Positions 11,919-24,524 of a stretch of DNA of 64,000 bases are shown in pieces. Origin of the DNA: Mytilisepta virgata. Taxonomy: Eukaryota; Mollusca; Bivalvia; Mytilida; Mytilidae. The notes under the pieces were generated by a model that was not told the DNA's origin, ran no database searches, and saw only the letters and a program-made list of their open reading frames with translations. The position numbers were made by a program, and so were the translations under genes. Location: contig CM051514.1 of assembly GCA_028015205.1 (NCBI GenBank), forward strand, positions 43,044,150 through 43,108,149. The letters are read 5' to 3'. Numbering within the stretch: the first letter of the stretch is position 1; every line of letters begins with the position of its first letter.

Positions 11919-12350
11919 AACGTAACAACGCTATTAGTTGGTTAAAAGACAGATGGGGCCTGGCTGCTGAATGTTTCCCAGAGTACCATTGCTCGCCTTC
12001 AGGATAGATACCGACGGTGAGGTTCAGCACTCAGGCCGCCCAAAAGTTACCACACTTACCCGGAATCGTCATATCCGGTCACTTCATTTGCGTGGACGAT
12101 TCACAACAGCAGAAATTCATAGACGCGATAGGATCTCAGAACAAATATTCCGTAACCGCATAGGTGAAGCCAGACGTCCCGTTTGAGTTGTTGTTTTGAC
12201 ACACCAACTCCGTCAAATATTACTTAAATGGGCTCAAAAACACAATTTATGGCCACAGTAACGCTGGAGAAAAGTTTGGTTCAACGACAAGTCGCGATTC
12301 ATGTTACAACTAGGCGATGGTAGAGCGAGTGTATACCCCCGATGAAATTA
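11912..12350 (+). pseudogene. Tc1-like transposase fragment
   Basis: Peptide pieces in order are NAISWLKDRW, TDGEVQHSGRPKVTT, TRNRHIRSLHLRGRFTTA, RISEQIFRNRIGEARRPV and, after a TGA at about 12,184 and a frame change, WAQKHNLW and KSRFMLQLGDGR. This is the helix-turn-helix and start of the DDE domain of Tc1 transposases. The fragment is disrupted by stops and frameshifts and ends before the last catalytic residue. Inverted ends were not found. Confidence 0.75.
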
Positions 12351-13985
12351 ACACCTTGCCAATAACTGCATTCAAGAAACCGACAGATTCGATGGTAGAA
12401 TTTAATTCGCACAGTATTCGATGATCTTTAATGTTGACCTTTCTAACTTTCTTAACTAGACTCAAAGATGTTTTATGAAAATCCCTTCATTTCAAAAGGA
12501 TTTATTGTATGTTTATTGCTCATAAAATCTAGCAATAGAAAAGACATCTGCAACTATTTCGGCAATTGTTTACAGTCATATTTTGTCTTTTGGAGTAAAA
12601 AATTACTGAACTTAATTTTACAGTATTTTCTTTCTCTCTGGGCAGTAATATAAACCCACTAACAAAAATCTTCGGAAAGCAACACAAAAGTGTAATATAC
12701 CACGGAAAAATTGGGAAAAATATAAATTAGGTAAGGTTTTCCTACAGTCAGGGGTCAGGGGATCGACTTGTTTGAGTCAGAATTGTTCTGATGCAAAAGA
12801 ATCAGAACTTACCTACGTATATATCTCAGAAAAAAAATTTCGTCGATTTTCGACGATGTAAAGATATTTCAAAATTGTCGCGTTACTATTGACTCCAATA
12901 AGAAATATTGATAGTCAAGACTTCCGAGGTCACTTGCGCTATTACAAACTCTTTGACTTACACCATGAGTGTGTGATTTATAGATTTTATTCCATGTTTT
13001 TGACGAAAAATCAACATTTTTTAGTCTGACTTTAATTCTTTGCACAGTCTTAAATCGGTTTTTTTTAACCTCTCTCATAATTTTTACTCAATCTTTACTC
13101 ATTTTTGCGTTAATCAGAAAATTTTGGTGTAGATTCACGACCTATAAGAGAGGGTTCACGGCGTCTGAAGATGGTAACTGTCGTGTACATTTAATTGCAT
13201 TCTGACGTGTGCCAGTAGCTTAACAGGAAAATCGGAAAGAAGGAAGATAACTCCGTCTTCCTTATACATTTTTTCTACTAAAGTCCGTAAGATGATCGTC
13301 GACCTCGACAAAGCCTGGAAATTTATTTGGTTTGACCAACCCAAAAATTCCAAAACAATTACTGAAACGTAATAAAATATCTTTGAAGGTTGTATTTCTT
13401 TGTACAAAAAAAATTTAAAAAGCTCTTTTGTTATAATTTATTTTTAGTTAGATAAGCTTAAATCTAGAATATTTTCGAAGATTATAAAAATTCTAAATTC
13501 TCAGAAAAAGATAAAAAAAAAATAATATTTTCTATCCATTTCACAATATCCTTATTTTTATATTGTTTGTACGATTTTATTATTATTTTTTTAAATGCTC
13601 AAATATTTTTCATTATATGTCATATCATCATTTTGTTTAATTTAGTAATGAAACAATATGTTTTTGTTTTCACTTTGAAGATTTCCAGACAAACTGGTTT
13701 TCATCTTATTATTTATCTTTTTTGTCATTTTTAAAAACTACAATCCGCAAGAAGGTCACATTTTGAGGAGGAGGAAATCGATCATGTAAGGGAAATGGTA
13801 AATGCAATTGTAGGCATCTTGTTCTATATATTAAAGCGTAAACTATCATACATTCAATAATTTAAAAGTTCAATTCATATAACATTTTGTACTCCATTCT
13901 GCTTTTTTAATTTTTTCGATCGAGTTATTTATCTAAGATTCTCTATTAATCAAGTTGGGGGAGGGGTGGGGCTCGCAGGCCTCGG
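12351..13985. other. non-coding AT-rich stretch
   Basis: No gene or repeat could be recognised; open frames here (for example 13,156-13,407 antisense) have no family features. Confidence 0.4.
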
Positions 13986-13989
13986 TAGC

Positions 13990-14240
13990 CTCGGTGGTCT
14001 AGGTAGTTCGTCATGACCACTAATAATCATTAGCCTGTCAACATTGAGATTGTGAGCTCGAATCTCACATGTGGCGGGGTGTGTTCGACTCCGATCTCAA
14101 TTGACATGGATTGCCAATTTTTCTACAAGAGGTCGGTGGTTCTCTCCGGGTAATCATGCTTACTCCACCAATAAATACTGGCCGCCGCCAAAATAGCCAA
14201 ATGTGCTGAAAACGGCGTAAAATCCCAAATAAACAAAAAA
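13990..14240 (+). mobile_element. tRNA-derived SINE
   Basis: The head resembles a tRNA with an A-box-like TGGTCTAGGTAGT at about 13,995 and a B-box-like GAGCTCGAATCTC at about 14,054. A body follows, then the tail AAATGTGCTGAAAACGGCGT (about 14,199) and an A-rich end. Such SINEs are transcribed by RNA polymerase III and copied by LINE machinery. A deleted relative is at 18.57 kb, and the tail resembles the 3' end of the LINE at 8.3 kb. Confidence 0.7.
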
Positions 14241-14244
14241 ACAA

Positions 14245-15775
14245 GCTATTAATCAGATAGATGTGTACTTTTATGTAGAGGTAACTCACAGATCTAGCTC
14301 ATTTACGAGTTTTATACATATTTATGGTGGTTTGCTTTTATTTTGTTGTATTTGGAAGTTTTGTATACATGTAAATGTATGCTTTAAATACTGTTTTATG
14401 GTAAATGAAGTAATATTTCCTCAGAGTTTCTTTGTAGATAAGCATTTGAGGGGGTAAAAATACTTTAATGCAGGGATCAGCGTAAAAAGTAGTTCCGTAG
14501 GCATGTTAGGATGAAGGCCTAGTTTTGCTCCTTCTCGTGGATGTACAAATAATGACTGCTACTTTAAAAAATATACATCCAGATAACTTCCGTATTGCAT
14601 GTCAAATTTTGCTTTTATTTAAAGATTTTATTCAAGGATGCAGGAATGCAGTAAGTTAACGTCTCGCATAATTTATCGAGTGCGTAACTGGCCCCGGATG
14701 GAAAGGGGGTGTCTACTCCCTATTATTACTTGGTAGTATGAGTATGGCAAAATATAAGTAAAGGCTATGGTTTTGCTTAGAAATCACGCAGTTAAGTAAA
14801 CTCCGCCAACATTACCTCAGTGGTATGCATAAAACGAGTCAAGATAAGAATTTGCTTAGCAAAATCTTACTTTATTGAAACCCATTTAAGTGATGCATAA
14901 AAAAAAACTTAAGTTAAAAAAATGCTTAAGATTTGACTTAACTCTAAAATAAATAGCGGGTAACTCTAAAATAAATAGTAGGTGACCTCAGTCGTTTCAA
15001 AACCAATTTAATAATAAAACTTCATTCATACAAAAGGGGCATGCATTTTGAACAAAATATCCTATTACCCCCTTTTATATTCTCTGTGAATATTTGATTA
15101 TATTAAAACTTTGTATCTTGGCTTATTCATACTTTAGGCGTATAGGCACATTTAATATGTGGTAAAGTTTAAAACTTATAAAATAAGATAAATTTGTAAC
15201 AATGGGCTATCGTAAATTTATCTCCTCAGTATATATATATATAGATTTACCAAATATTTACTACGACACGCATGAAATTAATGCATTTAATGAATGATAA
15301 TTGTTATTCACCACCTTTATTGTTACCGTATGATCCATTAGAAGGGAACAGATTTTTAGAGATCACACAAATCCCATAGATACATGGATCGATCACCATC
15401 TGAACACGTCAAAATATTCAAATTTGACAGAAACACAAATTTTACACGATTGTGTTCATACAATTCGTATATCGAATATTATGTCAAGTCAGTGCACTGT
15501 TATTGTCTTTATACTGCAATCTTTGGTGACATTTATAGTCATTACTACCAATTTTAAAATTATTTAAAACGTTTGTTACCTTCAAGATGCCCCAGTTGGT
15601 TTGTCGGAGGAACTCACCCTTTGAAAGATCGATGAGCAATTGATAGTTGCATAAGATTATTCAATATAAGGGAACATTTGGCTGCAAGTATTTTTTTCAA
15701 TAATATAAAATATGTAACACATGTGACAAGAGAATACGTATTGAAATTTTGTTTAAAAGTTTTTTTTTTTTGTTT
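14245..15775. other. non-coding stretch with a small direct repeat
   Basis: No gene recognised. A 22-bp unit, TAACTCTAAAATAAATAG plus four bases, is doubled at 14,939-14,981. Confidence 0.4.
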
Positions 15776-15779
15776 TTTT

Positions 15780-15797
15780 GGGGGGGGGGGGGGGGGG
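15780..15797 (+). repeat. 18-base G homopolymer
   Basis: An uninterrupted G run follows a T-rich stretch (15,759-15,779). The two open frames covering it on opposite strands are artefacts of low complexity. Confidence 0.9.
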
Positions 15798-17031
15798 CTT
15801 GGATTTTTGTGCTTGACAATATATTTTTTTGTAGGTCTGGATAAAATCAATTTATTTTTTTTCACACTTCTAGCAAAGCATTTTTTTTCCGAGAGGAGAG
15901 TTTTTTTTATTAATTTTATGCAGCATGAAGTATTGGATTAATCTTTAGTTGAAATAATCTAGCAAAATATTATAAGGATTGAATTTTTATTAGAACATCC
16001 ATTGGATATTATAAGTTAACAACGTCCTTCTAGATCTACTCTGTAAACACATCTTGAAGGTTCAACTAGAAACTCGGTGCCTTACTCTCACCGACGCGTA
16101 ATTTACGACCCATATGACACGTGACTTAAATTAACTTGCGTACAGTGAATGTGTTAAATGTTTGACACCAAACATTAATGAATTGACGTGCCTATTTGCC
16201 TTTCAGGATAAAAATTGACGTACTGTACATCATGTTTATATTTTTTTAGGTATTTTTCTTCTTCAAATTAACACCTATTTTCATATTTCATAATGTTCTT
16301 GATTTTTAAAAAAAAAATTATTGTTTGTTTTTATACTAAAAAATAAAACATTTTTAAAAGTACACTTCCTTGATCTGCCACTATTTTTAGAATATTATAA
16401 AGATTTTTTTAATTACAATAAGTATGGTGTAATTTATTTTGATTTAAACCCAATTCAATTCAGCTAAAACTTTTTGCAAACATATAAAGCTAAGCGGGTT
16501 ATATCAATACAAATTCATCTCATGACAAATTAAACGAACAAATACTGATATGAAAATAGCTTTACATCCTCCCTTCCTCAGTTCTAATGACTGAAATACA
16601 AAATAAATCAAAATTTCTTTATCATTGCAGTGATATTGTTAGCCTCAAATTACCGCCGATATTCGGCTTTTTCCCCTAGAGAAAATTCCCAATTACAAAA
16701 TAAAATGGCTTAAAATTCCTCCCAATAAGTTGTACATTTTTCCCAAACAGTGATGGCATCGGTAGTAATGATACGTAAATTTCGTATTCATGTTATTATT
16801 TTGATATAATAAAAGCGTTTTTGAGATCAGGGATTCTGATTCGAATCATCGCGGTGTTTGTAACACACGTGGTTTTCAATGTATTATATACCGTCATTGT
16901 ATCCGTTTCTTTCCCCTCCCCCAAATGTTCCTTTCCGGTTAAAATGTCTCACAATTCTAAATATTACATTAAAAAACTCCGCAAAAAAAGACAGCAAAGG
17001 TCTACAAAAGATTGGAGATGTGTTTAAACAA
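15798..17031. other. non-coding stretch upstream of the hAT-like relic
   Basis: Nothing recognisable except a possible 5' extension of the following pseudogene from about 16,879. Confidence 0.35.
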
Positions 17032-17808
17032 ATGAATAAAGTTATTAAAGTCAATGATGAATCATCTACAATCGAATCGGAAGTCGAACAAGCTATAGAA
17101 TACATAATAAAAGAAGTTTATAATGAAACAAATGACAGTAATGTTGACAATAATCAGTCTACAATTAAGAAAGTTTCTGCACCCATAGCTCTCTCTAGGA
17201 CTGCAACAGCTCCTGTCAGTGTCTGTGAAAGTTCTGTTGTAAAAATGGATCAAAGAAAATTTTCTTCGCAAAAATATGAGCTCAAGTATACTTGGCTTTA
17301 CTTCTCTCATACCAAAAATGGCTTTATGTGTAAAATTTGCGAGTTATTTGCTGTATCATCATCTACAACAAGGGCTTTTGTTTACAAAGGGGTTATGCTA
17401 GGAACCCATCCATGAAGGCAGCTGGAATCGCATGAAGAAAGCATGTGTCACAAATCTTCAGTGGAAAGATATTCTTTTTCAAAATCCAATGTTAATGTTA
17501 TACGTCAATTGAGAGTTCAAAATGCACAAGCTAAAGATCAAAATCGTTCTGTTGTGAGAAAACTTTTTCAGTGTGTTGACTTTCTAATAAAGCAAAATTG
17601 GGCAGCAAGTAAAAACACCGAAAAGTTAGTTAGATTTATTGCAACCTTGGTTGTAAAAGACCTGGAACAACATATCTGTAGTACAATTAATTCTTATTCA
17701 AAATTTCCCAATTTCCCCAAAAAACGATGCATTTTCCCCAAAAAAAAAGGTAGAGGTAGTTTTGAAAATAGACAACAATATCACTGCATTGGGTGTCGAT
17801 GGGTTTAA
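17032..17808 (+). pseudogene. hAT-type transposase relic with TTF-like zinc finger
   Basis: From ATG 17,032 the frame reads through an acidic linker, then YTWLYFSHTKNGFMCKICEL (about 17,287-17,346) and YKGVMLGTHP, an in-frame TGA at 17,413-17,415, then RQLESHEESMCHKSSVERY in the same frame. The C-x2-C, H and H-x4-H-like pattern is the TTF/BED-type zinc finger at the head of hAT-derived proteins of the DUF4371 kind. About 80 residues more follow (WAASKNTEKLVRFIATL, LEQHICSTINSYSK) before the match stops; the RNase H-like catalytic domain is absent. Apart from the single nonsense codon the frame is clean, so decay may be recent. It could also be a domesticated fragment. Confidence 0.65.
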
Positions 17809-17811
17809 AAT

Positions 17812-18570
17812 TAGTTTAAATCTTTCCTCTGTTTCTATATAGTAAATAATGGGATTTTTTTGTAAAAATATTTTAGAATAGGTCTTCTCAGTTCCAAATT
17901 TTCTTACAATCGAATTTAAAAAAAAAACCACGTGTTAATAAGCAAATAGTTAATGTCAAAGTCAGGACTTATTAGTGCACTCGGGACACTATGGGATTGT
18001 GAAATGATTTCATCTGTGGTATAATTTGGTACAATTTGCAATTTAAACGATTTTAGAGATAGATGTCCTTTTTACCAAACAACGGACACAATCCATTTAT
18101 TACTGAACAGATCAGTCGAGAATGGACTGTTAAATCCAAGTAGATCTATTACGTTGGTAATTATAATGCCGTTATGGTCCATTGAATTAAAGTGGTCAGA
18201 CTGAATTTTTCTTACCCCGAAGTCTTTAATGTGTGAGATGTTTCTGAGTGATAACGAGTTCTATGATTGAAGATTCTACATTAATTTTTCGAAGAATCTA
18301 TGTTAAGGTCAAATCGAACTAATTGAAAGTATTGTGTAAATCCTACAGTTTCGTGAAAAAGTAATATTATATTGCTACATACACGAAAGCTCTGATGATT
18401 AAAAAAAATATCTTTGTGTTCCCATGTTCGACTGTTGAAAATTACAAAAAGGCACCAATAACGGTGTTCGTTAAACGTTGCAGATATAGTAACCTAAACT
18501 ATTTACTTTGCAGACCAGTTACTTTCTTTAATTTTCTTATATTTTACCATATCTATTACCTTTCATATTG
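17812..18570. other. non-coding stretch
   Basis: Nothing recognised. Confidence 0.4.
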
Positions 18571-18571
18571 A

Positions 18572-18695
18572 GGCCTTGATGGCCGAGTGGTTATGTAGTT
18601 CGTTATGACTATTAGGTACTCCGGCTTACTCCCTCAATAAAAACTGACTACCGTGAAATTGCCGAATGTGCTGAAAATGGCGTATTTTATATTAA
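18572..18695 (+). mobile_element. internally deleted SINE copy
   Basis: The head GGCCGAGTGGTTATGTAGTTC is tRNA-like, and the tail GAATGTGCTGAAAATGGCGT matches the SINE at 13.99-14.24 kb. The B-box portion is missing, and the shared body CTTACTCC.TCAATAAA follows directly. Confidence 0.65.
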
Positions 18696-18699
18696 AAAA

Positions 18700-19320
18700 G
18701 GAGTACAATTATCTATATTATTGTAGTTTTACTGGATTTGTTCGAAAATAAAATATATGGTAACATTGTATCCGCTTGTCAGTGCGGATAACAAGGTACA
18801 TAACTTTACACGTAGAGAAAACAATTCATTTATTAAACTTTATCGTTGGGTATGCAACAGCATGTATAGCAACAAATGATATTTAATATTTACCTATTGT
18901 TCTGCTCAAGCTAAAAAATCCAAGAATGTTGGTATATAATTTCCTAAGTGTGTGCGCTAATTCATAATATATTTCGTAGGCAATATTTGTTCTTATAAAT
19001 TTATCAACAATGTATTTAATACACTAGAGAACTATTTCATCAAATAACATTACCATAGGCTGAGCCATACATTTACACTTATGTAATTTATAAACCGTGC
19101 GTATCGTCATTATGGTAGACTAAAATATGAAGCTTTTGTCCTAGAAACTTCTAATAATATTTGAAATTTTATTCATCCGACTGAATGGTTTGCCTTAATA
19201 CTTACTAAAATAAATACGAATTCTCTGTAGAATTATAAAAAAAAGTAAGTTACCGTGTGTCAAAATACATTTATGTAGACATGTAGACTTTCTTTTGAAC
19301 CGTAATCTTCAATTATAATT
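18700..19320. other. non-coding stretch
   Basis: Nothing recognised. Confidence 0.4.
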
Positions 19321-19325
19321 TGACA

Positions 19326-19850
19326 TAGGCGGAGCCAGAGGATCGACGAGTGGGGAGGGGGGGGGGGGGACAATTTCCAATTTAATCATTGTTAATCTTC
19401 TCATGTTTTTCTAGTTAATGAAGATTTAACGACTTTCATTCATGGTACAACATCTTATATAGTTTAATTACCCAGATATGTTTAATTACCAATGAATTTC
19501 AAATAATTTTTTTTTAAAAGACGGACAATTTTAAATAATCTTGTGTTTATATATGAATCAATGTGTAAGCCATTGTATATGAATGGTGTGCGAGTTATTA
19601 AATACATGTACTTGCAAATCTTCAACGGGCACTGATGGAAAAATTAATTTTACTTTCTTCACTGCGATACATCTCCATCCAATTAACTCTTCTTCTTTTT
19701 TCTTATCAGATTTGTAAAAAGTTACATACATGTTAATTTTCACATCTATTTTTCAATCAACCATTACAAAAGATCATTGCATATGTTATGGGCACTTTCT
19801 TAAAAATGAAGATTATCAACAATGTGAAGCTGTGTGTTTAGTGATTTTAG
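19326..19850 (+). repeat. interspersed repeat, copy 1
   Basis: It opens with GGCGGAGCCAGAGGATCG and a 13-base G run (19,357-19,369). The segment 19,610-19,830 (GATGGAAAAATTAATTTTAC, TTTGTAAAAAGTTACA, TTAATTTTCACA, ACTTTCTTAA) is clearly related to 31,795-31,975 in the same orientation. The right end is not clear. Confidence 0.55.
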
Positions 19851-22840
19851 CACACATGTGTTGTTACCTCAACTGGAGAAAAGGGGGGGGGGGGGGTTGT
19901 CACCCTATAAATTTGCCAATGTTGCAGGTTTTTCTAACAAGCTTTTCAGCAACCATAAATCTGCCCTTACAAAATTTGGTTTTACATATTTATCGTAATC
20001 TTAACGACATAAACTGTGACGACAAAAGAAATATAATACCAGTGGGATTACAAAGGAGATTTGCCAGTACGTAGACTAGGACTATTTCTGTATGGGGGTG
20101 AACTACTCTCAAGGTTTACCAGTCCGTAGGGCACACTTTACTTCTTTTTTGGAGGGCTTACAAATTTACTAATTTTGGAGATCTTTAGGATAAAACTCCA
20201 AACGTACAACGTATCTTTTAGGGGTAAAAAATTATGAGGCATTTTAATAGGGATAAAAGATGTTTTGAAGTATATTTGGGAATATTCATATTGGAAAATT
20301 TTCATCTTTAGTGCATGTACCTGTGACTTAGTTAGTCCAGAGTCTACAAAATGTATCAAAAAATGAGTTTATGAATCACTTTTTATATGACAATAGAATG
20401 ATTTTGGGTCTGAAATTCCTTCTTGCCAATATTCCAAAAATGATACAAATTTACCCAAATCGCCCATATATACACACGAACTTTGCGGGTAGAATTTCTT
20501 TCTTATAAGGTGCATTGCTTACAACCGATTAAGATAAAAAGTACAAAAATATTTCATATTAAAAATCAATGTTGAAGAGTGAAACAAATACTGGGGAAAG
20601 TGGCCCTACTTATTTGTTTTCTCCATAAAGCCGAATTGATGTTATTGAAACTTGGAAACTGATTTGTGCGTTGGAAAATGTTTGAAACCGAGATGAAAAA
20701 AAGCCAGTTCCTATACGACAGAACTTTAAAAGAAAAAACTCAGTCTGTCTGTCGATCAGATGATTCTAAAAGGAGAGATGTCAGATGAATTTATTCAATT
20801 TCTTTCTCTTACACAATTTACAATTTATTATCACTCCAGCTAGTCTCAATTTTTTACGGATGATTCACACATTTTAACATATTACTGGAAATTTTGCCAA
20901 TTAAACAGATGGTCAATTCAGTGCGTGCCATAAAAAAATTGGTAAAATTTTAAACCTTGCGATGACCAATTAATTTTGTAATTTAAAACAACTGTTACAG
21001 TGACTATAACAAGCAAGAATTTATACTGAAATTGACTGATTAAAATCACTTTGCAGGATATTAAGTCATGAAAATATACAAGTTGACTCCAAAAAGTACT
21101 AATTTAAATCCGAAAGAGGGTGGTGTGTATAATACTTTAATTTTATTTCTAAATTTTGACCCCCCCCCCAATTTTATTTCAAACATTTTGACCCCCAATA
21201 ATTCTCAAGCCCCCCCCCCCCGCTCCCTATAATATTGATCGGCCCCTAACCTAACATGCTTTATTATGTTGTATTTGGATTTTAATTCTATTGTGGTTTT
21301 TAAACATTTGGTACATTATTCTAGAATGGATGGCTTCATAGCAAAGTTTTGTTGAAACCATTCACTGAAGATCCCAAGAGACTAGCCATGTTGGGCTACC
21401 ATGTCAATAAATTCACTGCCTATCCAAAGAAAAGCGTATGAAGAAAAGTGAAGACTTTAAAAAAGATACATATTCCGGGAAATGTGTGGTAAAAAACTTG
21501 GTGATTTACATTTAAAGGGGGTTGATTATCTATAAAAACATAGGTAATATAAACAAAATATTAATTTTAATAATTAGTAATTTTAAGTTTTATCCCATGT
21601 ATTTTTTAAATCCCGGATTTATACCCATTTGATTTTCCTTGGACGTATTATACATTGTACACATCATAGACATTCGTGAAATATTCTTGGTGAATTAAAT
21701 TAAAATTATAATAAAGCTTTACATGCAGGTTTGAAAATTTTTTCACTATCGATATCCTACAATAAAGATGGTTTAATAAATACTTTCAAAATTTGGTGTC
21801 ACCATTGGAGTTTGAAGCATGTCGGATCCACTTTTATAGTGTGTTCTGATACTTTTCTTTTAGTTTCCTTGTTCATATTTACAAAAAAAGTGTGTGTGTT
21901 GGGGGAGAAGGCGGGGGGGGGGGGGGGGGGGGTGGCTGCTTAACCATTTTATGCTCGTGTCCCAAGTTGGGAATCTCAGTTACCTTTCTGTTTATTTATT
22001 TGTTGATATTCTGACATTTGTGCTTTGCTTGAGTATATACTTGTGATTTATAACGGCACTCCATGTGCGTTTTTCCTCAAACATACAGTTAAAAGTTTAA
22101 CATGAATCATATACTGGATAGTGGAAATAAAGCATTTTCGGATACTCCACAATAAAACAATCCACAAAGTCAAGATTCTGTAAATTATTCAAAAGGTGCT
22201 TGAAAAACATTCAACAAAGCTTCTTATGCAGCTTGAAATTTAAATCCGAATGTCGCCGAACAAGTACTTCTTGTTAAATATAAGTTTGGTTTTTGGTCTT
22301 CCAAATGTTTCGGTATTAATGCTGCTGATGAGAGGTAACTCCTTGAAATGTGTCGTATACAGCATAGTATAAATTTACCATATCTAATATTAGTATCTTT
22401 GGATTGATATTTTAAAATAGTCTGTTTGTTAAGTTTGTGAAACGGTGAAACTTTGGCAAATCGGATTTTGACAATGTTTTCGTTTAATTTTTAAAAAAAA
22501 TACTCACTAGAGCAAAGATACTAGGGTGACAGGAATAAAATTGGGAAGTACCGCACCCATATTATTTTACTAATTTATTTATTACTTTTGATGACCGGGT
22601 AAATTGCAGACAAGTAGTATGTATTTTTTGCAGACACGACATATTCATTTCTGCGGAAAAGTAAAACTGCTATTTCACAAAAAATAATAGAAATTTAAAC
22701 CAATTTATCTCAGTCGAATTTACACCCCCTCCTTTCCCATAAAAAAACGAGAATAAAATAAAATAAAATGAAAATGAAAACAAAAAACAAAAACAACAAA
22801 AATACAAATGAATAAAGGAAATGTAATGAAATGGAGATAA
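19851..22840. other. non-coding stretch with G/C homopolymers
   Basis: G runs lie at 19,883-19,896 and 21,913-21,932 and C runs near 21,164-21,172 and 21,210-21,221. An open stretch at 21,327-21,440 reads NGWLHSKVLLKPF and LAMLGYHVNKF between stops; I do not recognise it. No complete gene is visible. Confidence 0.4.
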
Positions 22841-22845
22841 ATACA

Positions 22846-22967
22846 GAATAATGTACTTTTTGTTTTTGATACTGACTTTATCACGTGAAATATCAGACGA
22901 GCCCGTTAGGGCGAGTTTGATATTCCACGTGATAAAGTCAGTATCAAAAACAAAAAGTACATTATTC
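22846..22967. repeat. near-perfect palindrome, 59-bp left and 59-bp right arms
   Basis: The left arm starts GAATAATGTACTTTTTGTTT and the right arm ends with its complement. The outer 42 bases pair without a mismatch, through TTTATCACGTG; the inner part carries a few mismatches around ATATCAGACGAGCC, and the loop is about 4 bases. It could be a palindromic MITE or a snapback terminus. Confidence 0.9.
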
Positions 22968-22969
22968 TT

Positions 22970-24520
22970 TTTATCGGTAATTTAAAATATATATATATGT
23001 CATTATGAAAATAAAAAAAAATAATACGCACTATTTCATCGGCATATAATAGCGTGCGTAATTCGGTCGCCATTTTGTTTTCATTACAAAATTTGAAGCG
23101 GGAGAGAAAGGACGTTGAACTGAAACTTTTCAGCGTTGACATGCATTGTAACTTGTACAGAAATCATATTTGTCGTGAAAAAAGTAAGTAAATTCATTGT
23201 ACATCACTGAATGTTTCATAAAAATGATGCATTCCGCATTTTTCAAAATCCATTTTTGGCGGTGACCCAGTTTTTCAATTTTGATAGGTCAGCTGATGAT
23301 TTTAAACATTCTAAATTGAATTGTGGCAACTCTTTTTCTTCCATATCATCATTGAAATAAGATGGATCCATATAATCGTTGAAAATATGACTGTAGGGGT
23401 CCATTTTCTTGAATTTTTTTTTGGAAGCAGACGACGAGGGTTGTCGTGTTGCAAAAGGGGGGATTTACGGGAGGTGGGCTAACAGTTTTATTGACTATAA
23501 CAAATATGATAATTAGTCTCGATCGCGTTTACAATTTTTATATGACTTATTTAACTCGTTTGAATGTAAAAACACGCTTTGTTTACAATCAGCGACGAGC
23601 GAAATTCACCTTGGGGCGACGTGACAAATGTGATGTTCATTCATAAATTGCACGCACTCGCTTGGTGACGCCAACGTTTTTGATTGGATAACACTGGAAG
23701 TAGATTCTTACGCGTTACGTCGCGCATGTCAATTGCTAACTGACCCATTAATTTCTTGTATCAAGACCGTTCACGATTACTGATTTTATCGGTCAGTAGA
23801 GATCAAAGGAAAATGACCCAAATTAACGATAAACGAAAATTACATAATAACAGAGTTACAAATAAAATTTACATTTACTAAATTTTAATTAGTATTTAAA
23901 AAAAATATATAATTCTTTTTTCGTCTTGTTTTTTTCAATAGAGATTACCAGTACTACATGTTTTTAGATAAAACACATAAAATCTTGATATCATCCAACT
24001 AGCTATCCCTCGCCGTTTATGCCAGATTGTCAGTTCAGAATTTGTTCTGGATGATTAAACACAATAAGCATGTGATAAGGTAATTAACACGAGACTTATT
24101 GATCACTCTGACACGTGCTGATAAAAAATATTTATGTATGAATCTAATAATAATGAGATTTTAAATTGATGGGTTTTTTTCTGCATTTTGATTTTCATTT
24201 TATGACCTTTTTCTTCATTTCTCTCACCATCATGTCTTTAGATTTTTTTCTTCCAACCAGCGAGATTAAGGTGCTTCGAGGTATTTCTACGAAGCCCTCT
24301 TCTTGATGTACGATGTATCTTGGCTGATTACCGCGAAAAAATAAACCTGTTCACAAAAGACAATAACAAGGCAAAAAGATTCCGGACAGGGTTTAACGTA
24401 CGAAAATTCAGTAATGATAAAATGATTGAAAAGTGTTTAAATTCAGTTCATATATTGACAAAAACTTTTGTGAACATGGGCGTGCTTATTTGTTTTGTTA
24501 TGATGGACTAAAAACGTTGA
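22970..24520. other. non-coding stretch
   Basis: No gene recognised. The short open frames at 22,906-23,142 (minus) and 23,446-23,646 (plus) have no family signature. TTTTATCGGT occurs near 22,967 and again near 23,783. Confidence 0.4.
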
Positions 24521-24524
24521 TTTG

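Noticed and set aside
13990..14070. A genuine tRNA gene
   Set aside because: The stems do not pair as a tRNA, and the body and tail are shared with a second dispersed copy at 18.57 kb, so it is a SINE head.
15614..15941. Open frames on both strands with runs of Pro/Lys or Phe/Gly
   Set aside because: They are translations of T and G homopolymers.
22906..23646. Short ORFs flanking the palindrome as a possible transposase
   Set aside because: Neither strand shows catalytic motifs or a helix-turn-helix; frames overlap the palindrome arm itself.
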